A stretch of 64,000 nt of DNA from Janthinobacterium sp. FW305-129 (lineage in GTDB: Bacteria > Pseudomonadota > Gammaproteobacteria > Burkholderiales > Burkholderiaceae_D). The DNA lies in NCBI RefSeq assembly GCF_020858115.1, contig NZ_JACYMM010000001.1:682001-746000 (forward strand). The letters are read 5' to 3'. Under the pieces are notes generated by a model, which saw nothing but the letters and a program-made list of their open reading frames with translations, did no database searches and was not told the DNA's origin. The position numbers were made by a program, and so were the translations under genes. Positions 21,701 through 27,590 of this stretch are shown in pieces (positions within the stretch are counted from its first letter, which is position 1; each line of letters opens with the position of its first letter).

Positions 21701-22405
21701 CGTCTGCTCGCCCCACACTTGCGGGCTGGCCGGCGGCAAGTCGCAGTACCAGTCGTAGAAGCTCAGGGCCACGCCGCCGATCAGCGACAGGTAGCGCGTG
21801 CCGGAAGCGTAGCTGACCATGGACATGGCGGGAATCGGCGAAAAGCCGATGATGCGGTCCGGGCCGTATTTCTTGATCGTCAGCGCGTTCGCGGCGGCGA
21901 TGATTTCATTCGATTCGTCCCAGGTGGCGCGCACGAAGCCGCCCAGGCCGCGGATGGATTTGTACTGCTGCGAGCGCACGGGGTCCTGGCTGATCCAGTC
22001 CCAGGCCGTGACGGGATCCATGGTCTTGCGCGCTTCGCGCCACATTTCCATCAGGCGGCCGCGCACCATCGGGTATTTCACGCGCTGGGCCGAATACACG
22101 TACCAGGAATAGCTGGCGCCGCGCGGGCAGCCGCGCGGTTCGTGGTTGGGCAGGTCGGGCCGCGTGCGCGGGTAATCGGTTTGCTGGGTTTCCCAGGTGA
22201 TCAGGCCATTCTTGACATACACCTTCCAGCTGCACGAGCCGGTACAGTTCACGCCATGCGTGGAGCGCACGATCTTGTCGTGCTGCCAGCGCTGGCGGTA
22301 GGCGTTTTCCCAGGTACGGTCTTCGTCGACCACGGTGCCATGGCCGTTGGAAAACGGCTCGGCGGGCTTGCTAAAAAATTTCAGGCGGTCCAGAAAGTGA
22401 CTCAT
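18698..22405 (-). CDS. narG: Respiratory nitrate reductase alpha subunit NarG
   Basis: 1235 residues, close to the usual 1247. This is the molybdopterin guanine dinucleotide subunit that reduces nitrate to nitrite at the cytoplasmic side. The N-terminus has the FS0 cluster ligands H50, C54 and C58 (HGVNCTGSC), typical of NarG rather than of periplasmic NapA. The molybdopterin regions (e.g. WGSNVPMTRTPDAHF, GAGLNHWYHMDM) are present throughout with no break. GGAGG lies just before the ATG. It is the first gene of narGHJI-ppiC. The 245 bp upstream hold an inverted repeat and the 19-bp nar motif. Confidence 0.97.
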   Translation of the reverse strand: MSHFLDRLKFFSKPAEPFSNGHGTVVDEDRTWENAYRQRWQHDKIVRSTHGVNCTGSCSWKVYVKNGLITWETQQTDYPRTRPDLPNHEPRGCPRGASYSWYVYSAQRVKYPMVRGRLMEMWREARKTMDPVTAWDWISQDPVRSQQYKSIRGLGGFVRATWDESNEIIAAANALTIKKYGPDRIIGFSPIPAMSMVSYASGTRYLSLIGGVALSFYDWYCDLPPASPQVWGEQTDVPESADWYNSTYLMVWGSNVPMTRTPDAHFYTEVRYKGTKTVAISPDYGEMVKFGDIWLAPKQGTDAALALAMGHVILKEFHSEGQSAYFRDYARQYTDFPMLVLLKEHNGTLVPDYFLRASHLDNNLDETNNPEWKTLVIDETTGAITAPAGSIGFRWGESGKWNLEQKAGGSGAPIVPMLSMINDSDAVTEVGFAYFGGKDASDMLLRKVPVKTIRLADGTTGLVTTVFDLTLANYGIDRGLGGENVAESYDDDVPYTPAWQEKHTGVKRADVITVARQFAENADQTRGKSMVIVGAGLNHWYHMDMTYRGIINMLMMCGCIGQSGGGWAHYVGQEKLRPQTGWTPLAFAQDWVRPMRQMNGTSFFYAHTSQWRHEKLETGDIASPSAAGGTGDLTLLDYNAKAERMGWLPSAPQLQTNPLEVAKAAKAAGQAPAAYALDQIKAGQLQFSCDDPDNPANFPRNMFVWRSNILGSSGKGHEYFLKYLLGTQNGLLSDEDDCITPKQVKVRPAAEGKLDLLVVLDFRMSTTCLYGDVVLPTATWYEKDDLNTSDMHPFIHPLSEAVQPLWQSKSDWEIYKGLAEKFSEIGGELLGTQQDIILTPLMHDTPGELGQPFDPKDWRAGECDAIPGKTMPNMTVVERNYRDVYKKFTSIGPLLETIGNGGKGISWKTGHEVDVLRGINRTVLEEGVSQGQPRLDTAIDAAEMILSLAPETNGHVAVKAWAALSAITGREHTHLALPREHDSIRFRDVQAQPRKIISSPTWSGLESEEVSYTAGYTNVHELIPWRTLTGRQQFYQDHLWMRDFGEGLCVYKPAINTKTTEALLGTKPNGNKELALNFLTPHQKWGIHSTYSDNLRMLTLSRGGPHVWLSETDAQAAGIVDNDWIEVFNVNGSLTARAIVSQRIPAGMTMMYHAQEKIINVPGAEMTGKRGGIHNSVTRAVPKPTHMIGGYAQLAYGFNYYGTVGSNRDEFVLVRKMNKVDWLEGPLETEDGSMV

Positions 22406-22474
22406 GCTACCTCCACATTGCGCCGCAGGCAGCGGCGCCAGGTCTTAAAAAACGCTGCAAGCAGGATGGCTCAA

Positions 22475-22501
22475 GCGTCGATACAAACAGTCTATCGACG
22501 C
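22475..22501 (-). promoter_or_regulatory. Inverted repeat in the narG upstream region
   Basis: GCGTCGATA (22475-22483) and TATCGACGC (22493-22501) form a perfect 9-bp inverted repeat with a 9-nt centre, 70-96 bp before the narG start. It may be a regulator site or a leader hairpin. It does not match the FNR consensus. Confidence 0.4.
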
Positions 22502-22571
22502 GCCCTGCCCGGCGGTATTGGCAAGAAGTCGGTTTCCGGCACCAGGAATGCATAGGCGCGTAGTCACCCGG

Positions 22572-22590
22572 ATAGTCACTATTGCCTATG
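22572..22590 (+). promoter_or_regulatory. Nar-associated 19-bp motif, copy between narG and the small gene
   Basis: Reads ATAGTCACTATTGCCTATG on the + strand, matching the narK1 copy at 16 of 19 positions. It points toward the + strand gene at 22651 and ends 60 bp before its ATG, nearly the same distance as at nnrS (57 bp). An extra TAGTCAC lies at 22561, 14 bp further upstream. Confidence 0.42.
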
Positions 22591-22650
22591 GGCGGCAAGG
22601 CGGCGCTGCGGTATACCTGTCGTCATCGTTCAACACAGAGAAAGAGCATC

Positions 22651-23022
22651 ATGCCAATTACCGATTACGCCAGCCTGCTGCGCAGCGCCCGCAACCAGGA
22701 GCAGCCGCAACGCCTGCTGTTCACCTTTACCCAGGCGCAGGCCCAGCCTGGCGGCCAGGGCAAGTCCCTTACGCCCGTAATGTGCGCCGACAAGCTGCCC
22801 GATGAACTGGGCAGCTTCGAGACATTGAAGGAGGAGTCGAAACAGATGCAGACGCACTGGGACGTGGTCTTCGTGGCGGGACTGGCGGGCCGCGAGGGCC
22901 AACCGCCAGCCGCGCAGGAATGCGAAGCGCCCCTGCGCGCCATGGTGACGGCCATCGAGCAAGGCCGCATCGACAGCCTGCTGGCGTTCGACCGCAGCGG
23001 GGATTTGCTACGTTTTAGCTGA
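22651..23022 (+). CDS. Conserved small protein of unknown function
   Basis: 123 residues from ATG 22651, which has a GA-rich ribosome site about 5 bp upstream; the frame stays open further upstream but crosses the 19-bp motif. Recognisable pieces are PQRLLFTFTQA, WDVVFVAGLAGREG and the C-terminal SLLAFDRSGDLLRFS. Similar short proteins occur widely in betaproteobacteria, often under the name 'ribonucleotide reductase subunit alpha', a label that this short sequence does not support. No membrane segment or metal motif is seen. It is divergent from narG and shares the nar-type upstream motif, so a link to nitrate or nitric oxide metabolism is possible. Its 3' end overlaps the convergent carbonic anhydrase gene by 15 bp. 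Confidence 0.7.
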   Translation: MPITDYASLLRSARNQEQPQRLLFTFTQAQAQPGGQGKSLTPVMCADKLPDELGSFETLKEESKQMQTHWDVVFVAGLAGREGQPPAAQECEAPLRAMVTAIEQGRIDSLLAFDRSGDLLRFS

Positions 23023-23703
23023 ATCCGGCCAAGGGCGCTCGTGCAGATGCCGCGCGCGCTCTATCGGACACACGAGCGGCAAAAACTGCTGCTGGCGCGC
23101 CGAATACGCCATCAGCGCCCCGCTGTCGATATCAAAATACCATCCATGCAGTTTCAATACGCCCTGCTCCACCCGGCGCTTGAGCCACGGGTAGGTAAGC
23201 AGGTTGTCCAGCGACTGCAGGATGCTGGCCAGTTCGCACGCGTGGTGCTGCTCTGCCGACGAACGGTGCGCCAGGTCGCGCCGCACGCGCTGCGCCACCG
23301 GTTCGGCGATGCGCATCCACTGTCCCACGAAGTCCGTTTCCTGGCCTTCCGCGCGCGGCTGCGGTTCCAGCAACGCGCGAATGCCGCCGCAGCGCGCATG
23401 GCCCAGCACGATGACCCTGGCCACTTCCAGCTTGCAGACGGCGAACTCGATGGCCGAGCTGACGCCGGGCGGCGCGTCCGGCGTGCACGGCGGCACCAGG
23501 TTGGCGATATTGCGCACGACGAACATGTCGCCCGGGTCGCTGCCCGTCAGCAGCATGGGGTCGACGCGCGAATCACAGCAGCCGATCAGCAAGGTCGAGG
23601 GCCGCTGCCCGTCGCGCAAGCTGTCGTACAAGGTTTGCGGCTCGCTGAAATACTGCTGCTGAAACAGGCTGAAGCCGTTGACGAATTTTTCCAGTTCTTC
23701 CAT
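23008..23703 (-). CDS. can: Beta-class carbonic anhydrase
   Basis: 231 residues from ATG 23703, chosen because AGAGGT lies 7 bp upstream; a start 24 bp earlier is possible but has no ribosome site. The protein hydrates CO2 to bicarbonate. Zinc ligands and the Asp-Arg dyad are visible: C42, D44 and R46 (CCDSRVDP) and the later HARCGG. It sits between narK2 and narG on the same strand, an uncommon place. A hairpin separates it from narK2. Near it in the nar island it may supply bicarbonate or balance pH when nitrate is used; that is inference. Confidence 0.93.
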   Translation of the reverse strand: MEELEKFVNGFSLFQQQYFSEPQTLYDSLRDGQRPSTLLIGCCDSRVDPMLLTGSDPGDMFVVRNIANLVPPCTPDAPPGVSSAIEFAVCKLEVARVIVLGHARCGGIRALLEPQPRAEGQETDFVGQWMRIAEPVAQRVRRDLAHRSSAEQHHACELASILQSLDNLLTYPWLKRRVEQGVLKLHGWYFDIDSGALMAYSARQQQFLPLVCPIERARHLHERPWPDSAKT

Positions 23704-23725
23704 GACTACCTCTGATACTTTAAAC

Positions 23726-23756
23726 AACGCCTGATAAGTGCGACCTGCCAGGCGTT
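23726..23756 (-). terminator. Hairpin after narK2
   Basis: AACGCCTG (23726-23733) and CAGGCGTT (23749-23756) form a perfect 8-bp stem. It lies just after the narK2 stop codon and is followed on the - strand by GTTTAAAG. Likely a terminator or attenuator between narK2 and the carbonic anhydrase gene. Confidence 0.5.
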
Positions 23757-23764
23757 TTGCTCAC

Positions 23765-25150
23765 TTAACAAGGCATCGGCGCGTTTTTACGGGCGTAGCA
23801 CCACCAGGTGATGGCGATGCAGCTGACATAAAAGCCGATGAAGCACCACAGGGCCGCGTCGGGGCTGCCCGTCAGCGCAATCGAGGTGCCGTAGCTTTTC
23901 GGGATGAAGAAGGCGCCGTAGGCCGCCACGGCCGACGTGAAGCCCAGCACCGCCGCGCCTTCCTTGTTGGCGTCGACGATCGCTTGCTCCTGCGCCGCCT
24001 TGCCCTTGCCGGCGGCCGCGCGCTGGTGCTCCGTCAGGAAGATCACGGGGATCATGCGGAAGGTCGACGCATTGCCGATGCCCGTGCCGGCGAACAGCAG
24101 CATGAACATCCAGAAGAAGCCGTTGAAGCTTCCACCCACTCCCGCTTGCGGCATGAAGTACAGCACGCCCAGCACGGCGCCTATCATCAGGAGGAAGGAC
24201 CACAGGGTGACGCGGGCGCCGCCCAGTTTGTCGGAAATCATGCCACCGGCCACGCGCGCCAGGGCGCCGACCAACGGTCCCAGGAAGGCGTAATCGAGCG
24301 GGTTCACGTCGGGGAACTGGATCTTGATCAGCAGCGGGAATGCGGCCGAATAGCCGATGAAGGAGCCGAAGGTGCCCGTGTACAGCCAGCACATGAGCCA
24401 GTTGTGCTTGCGCTTGAAGATCACGGCCTGCTCGGAAAACGAGGCCTTGGCCGAGGCCAGGTCATTCATGCCGAACCAGGCCAGCAAAGTGGACAGCGCG
24501 ATGAACGGCACCCAGATGAAGCCCGCGTTTTGCAGCCACATCTCCTTGCTCACGCCATTTTTCACCCAGGTGAGCGAATCGCCACCCCAGGCGCCGAAGA
24601 CGGCGAACGTGATCACCAGCGGCACGACGAACTGCACCACCGACACGCCCAGGTTGCCCAGGCCCGCATTCATGCCCAGTGCGAAACCCTTGCTCGCCTT
24701 TGGATAGAAAAAGCTGATGTTGGCCATCGACGAGGCGAAATTGCCGCCGCCGAAGCCGCACAGCAGCGCCAGGATCAGCATGGTCGGATAGCCCGTGTTC
24801 ACGTCCTGCACGGCCAGGCCGATGCCGATGGCGGGAATCAGCAGGGACCCCGTGGAAATGGCCGTCCAGCGGCGGCCGCCGAAGATCGGCACCATGAACG
24901 AGTAAAAGATGCGCAAGGTGGCGCCGGACAGGCCCGGCAAGGCCGTCAGCCAGAACAGCTGGTTGTTACTGTAGGTGAAACCGATGTTGGGCAGGTTGAC
25001 CACCACCACGCTCCACACCATCCACACGGCAAACGCCAGCAGCAGCGCGGGAATCGAGATCCACAGATTGCGCGCGGCCGTGGCCTTGCCCGTGCTTTGC
25101 CAGAAGCTCGGGGTTTCCGGCTCCCAGGTATTGATCATATAGCGGCTCAT
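23765..25150 (-). CDS. narK2: Nitrate/nitrite antiporter NarK2
   Basis: 461 residues, MFS protein with twelve predicted helices. It has the nitrate signature of the NNP family (GFGGGNFASSMANISFFYP in the first half) and two substrate-facing Arg residues. It belongs to the type that, in paired systems, exchanges nitrate for nitrite. It overlaps narK1 by 4 bp (ATGA), so the two are translationally coupled. The segment from about 385 to 410, rich in Ala, Lys and Gln (KGKAAQEQA), is a longer cytoplasmic loop than in narK1. Confidence 0.93.
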   Translation of the reverse strand: MSRYMINTWEPETPSFWQSTGKATAARNLWISIPALLLAFAVWMVWSVVVVNLPNIGFTYSNNQLFWLTALPGLSGATLRIFYSFMVPIFGGRRWTAISTGSLLIPAIGIGLAVQDVNTGYPTMLILALLCGFGGGNFASSMANISFFYPKASKGFALGMNAGLGNLGVSVVQFVVPLVITFAVFGAWGGDSLTWVKNGVSKEMWLQNAGFIWVPFIALSTLLAWFGMNDLASAKASFSEQAVIFKRKHNWLMCWLYTGTFGSFIGYSAAFPLLIKIQFPDVNPLDYAFLGPLVGALARVAGGMISDKLGGARVTLWSFLLMIGAVLGVLYFMPQAGVGGSFNGFFWMFMLLFAGTGIGNASTFRMIPVIFLTEHQRAAAGKGKAAQEQAIVDANKEGAAVLGFTSAVAAYGAFFIPKSYGTSIALTGSPDAALWCFIGFYVSCIAITWWCYARKNAPMPC

Positions 25151-26448
25151 GCTTTAACTCCTGCAGGTTGAGTAGTTGGTGCCGCGCGCAGCGGCTTGAA
25201 CGAGAAATGCATCCAGACGAGGGAAACGCAGACGGTGCCGTACAGCAGCATGAAGGAGCTCGAACGCACGCCCGTGAAATCCACCAGGGCACCGAACATC
25301 ACGGGCAGGATGAAGCCGCCCAGGCCGCCGGCCAGGCCGACCACGCCCGAGACGGCGCCGATGTTGTCGGAAAAATCATCGCCGATGAATTTGAAGACGG
25401 ACGCCTTGCCGACAGCCATGGCGATGCCGACGATGAACAGCAGCACGGTGAACCACAGCGGCGACAGGCCGATATGGAAGGCCAGCGGCCCCGTGACGGT
25501 TTCCACCACCATCTGCGTTTGCGGATACGACAGCAGGAAGAAGCACACCCAGCACACCCACATCACGGCCCAGGTGACTTTCGCCGCACCGTATTTGTCC
25601 GAGATCCAGCCGCCCACGGCGCGCAGCACGCCGCCCGGCAGCGAGAAGCAGGCGGCCAACAGCGCCGCGTGCTTCAAGTCAAAGCCATATTCGGCCACGT
25701 AGTACTTCGTCATCCACAAGGCCAGCGCCACGTAGCCGCCGAACACCACCGAATAGTACTGGCAGTAGCGCCACACGCGCGGGTCCTTCAGCACCTTCAT
25801 CTGAGCCGAAAAACTTTCGCCCGATGGCGCCAGGTGCGATTTATCCGTGAACGAAAACAGCCAGAAGATGATGGCCGTGGCCAGCATGGCCACCGCATAC
25901 ACCTTGGGCAGCATCTGCCAGCCGAAGGCGGCGACGATGCCCGGTGCGACGAACTTGGTCAGCGCGGAACCGGAGTTGCCGGCGCCGAAAATGCCCATCG
26001 CCAGGCCGCGGCGCTCCTTTTCATACCAGCGCGCCACGTACGGCGTGCCGACGGAAAAGGACCCGCCCGCCAGGCCGACGAACATGCCCAGCACGAGGAA
26101 GTGCCAGTAGGCGGTGGCGTAGGAGATCAGGTAGATCGGCACCACGCTGGCCAGCATCAGCAGGAAGAAGACGCGGCGTCCGCCGTATTTGTCCGTCCAG
26201 ATGCCCAAGGGCACGCGCACGAGGGAACCCGTCAGCACGGGCATGGCGGCCAGCAGGCCGAATTGTGTTTCAGTCAAGCCCAGGCTGGTCTTGATGGGGA
26301 TGCCGAGCACGGCAAACATCATCCATACCGCGAAGCAGATGGTAAATGCGAAGGTACTGCTGACTAACACGGAAAACTGCTTGCGCCGCATGCCGGGTTC
26401 GACTGCCTTGTTACTACTGTTGTTCTTAGTGCCATCTAGGGTAGCCAC
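25147..26448 (-). CDS. narK1: Nitrate transporter NarK1
   Basis: 433 residues from GTG 26448, chosen because GGAG lies 7 bp before it; the frame upstream to 26574 has no sensible start. It is an MFS protein of the NNP family, twelve helices, with the signature GLAGGSFSVGTPYVARWY in helix 5. In tandem pairs and NarK1-NarK2 fusions of other bacteria, the K1 type is a nitrate/proton symporter that starts nitrate respiration. It is the first gene of the pair and the 226 bp before it hold the 19-bp nar motif. The N-terminus before the first helix is unusually polar (DGTKNNSSNK). Confidence 0.92.
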   Translation of the reverse strand: MATLDGTKNNSSNKAVEPGMRRKQFSVLVSSTFAFTICFAVWMMFAVLGIPIKTSLGLTETQFGLLAAMPVLTGSLVRVPLGIWTDKYGGRRVFFLLMLASVVPIYLISYATAYWHFLVLGMFVGLAGGSFSVGTPYVARWYEKERRGLAMGIFGAGNSGSALTKFVAPGIVAAFGWQMLPKVYAVAMLATAIIFWLFSFTDKSHLAPSGESFSAQMKVLKDPRVWRYCQYYSVVFGGYVALALWMTKYYVAEYGFDLKHAALLAACFSLPGGVLRAVGGWISDKYGAAKVTWAVMWVCWVCFFLLSYPQTQMVVETVTGPLAFHIGLSPLWFTVLLFIVGIAMAVGKASVFKFIGDDFSDNIGAVSGVVGLAGGLGGFILPVMFGALVDFTGVRSSSFMLLYGTVCVSLVWMHFSFKPLRAAPTTQPAGVKA

Positions 26449-26565
26449 GATGTTTCTCCATGAATGCACTGGCCGTCTGGCCAGCCGTCCCGACCAGCTT
26501 ACGTGGCAGAGGCGAAAGGCACTATCGGCCACAGGGTGATTCTGGAAAGGCAATCTGGATAGCCG

Positions 26566-26584
26566 CATCGGCAAAAGTGACTAG
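26566..26584 (-). promoter_or_regulatory. Nar-associated 19-bp motif, copy at narK1
   Basis: CTAGTCACTTTTGCCGATG on the - strand, 117 bp before the narK1 GTG and 90 bp before the divergent GNAT gene. 17 of 19 positions match the nnrS copy. No FNR box (TTGAT-N4-ATCAA) is seen in the same region. Confidence 0.45.
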
Positions 26585-26674
26585 ATGGCGGGGGATGGAC
26601 CTAGCCTGGATGGCGGGTGTTTTACAAAACGGCGCATTTTTGGCACACTCGGCACCGGCACAACGGGGAGAGGC

Positions 26675-27121
26675 ATGGAAAACAGAACGCAAGCAGATGA
26701 AATCGTCACGCGCGTGGCCGGGCATGGCGATGTAGAAGCCATGCTGGCTTGCGACGCCTATGCCCAGACGCACCCGGAGCGTGGCCAGGCCGTGCGCGCC
26801 GCCGTGGGCCACGGCCGCTGCCAGGTGGCCATCCGGGCTGGCCAGGTGGCCGGCTATGTCCTCACGCACGGCGACTTCTTCGGCTACGGTTTTGTCTCGC
26901 TGGTGGTGATCGCGCCCGCACACCAGCGTTGCGGCATGGGACGGTGCCTGCTGGCGGCCGCCGCGGACGCGTGCCAGACAGGGAAGCTATTCACCTCGAC
27001 GAACCAATCCAACGGCGCCGCGCAACGGCTGTTCGCCAGCGCTGGCTTCGTGCGCAGCGGCCAGATCGACCATCTCGATGAAGGTGACCCTGAACTCGTG
27101 TACGTGAAATTCCTGCCTTAG
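26675..27121 (+). CDS. GNAT family N-acetyltransferase
   Basis: 148 residues from ATG 26675, which follows GGGGAGAGG. The GNAT fold is visible: the beta4 strand FVSLVVIAP, the acetyl-CoA loop HQRCGMGRCLL (the R/QxxGxG/A motif) and a beta5 region TSTNQSNGAAQRLFASAGF typical of small-molecule acetyltransferases. The substrate is unknown. It is divergent from narK1 and is a stand-alone gene. Confidence 0.85.
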   Translation: MENRTQADEIVTRVAGHGDVEAMLACDAYAQTHPERGQAVRAAVGHGRCQVAIRAGQVAGYVLTHGDFFGYGFVSLVVIAPAHQRCGMGRCLLAAAADACQTGKLFTSTNQSNGAAQRLFASAGFVRSGQIDHLDEGDPELVYVKFLP

Positions 27122-27208
27122 GCTCGTCTCATCCCGACGGCGTATGGCGCGGCGCGCCAAAGGCGGCTATGCTGGCGCCACCATCAATCAACGCCCACCA
27201 CCTCACGC

Positions 27209-27586
27209 ATGGATTATCTGAGCCTCAAGCACTTCCACATGGGTTGCGCCGCTGCCAGCGGCGCGCTGTTCCTCTTGCGCGGCGCCTGGATGCTGCGCGC
27301 CTCGCCCGCCTTGCAGCAGCGCTGGGTAAAAATCCTGCCGCACCTGGTCGACACGGCCCTGCTGGCCAGCGCCATCACCCTGGCCGTGTGGAGCGGCCAA
27401 TCCCCGGGCAGTCAGCCCTGGCTGGCCGCCAAGCTGTGCGCGCTGGTGGCCTACATCGTGCTGGGCACCATCGCCCTGAAGCGGGGCAAGACGCCGGCCG
27501 TGCGCGGCGCCGCTTTCGCGGCAGCCGTGCTGGTCTTCGCCTACATCGTCGCCGTGGCCGTGACCAAGCAGGCCTGGCCATTCTGA
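27209..27586 (+). CDS. SirB family membrane protein
   Basis: 125 residues with four predicted helices. The start LSLKHFHMGCAAASGALFLLRG and the central PHLVDTALLASA are typical of the SirB2 family, small membrane proteins of unknown biochemical role despite the 'invasion regulator' name. It ends 4 bp before the convergent TonB receptor gene. The 87 bp upstream hold no clear promoter. Confidence 0.85.
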   Translation: MDYLSLKHFHMGCAAASGALFLLRGAWMLRASPALQQRWVKILPHLVDTALLASAITLAVWSGQSPGSQPWLAAKLCALVAYIVLGTIALKRGKTPAVRGAAFAAAVLVFAYIVAVAVTKQAWPF

Positions 27587-27590
27587 TACA

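Noticed and set aside
15459..22555. Two 1100-1235-codon + strand frames opposite narGHJI
   Set aside because: Same reason: antisense to unmistakable nitrate reductase genes, no recognisable domain.
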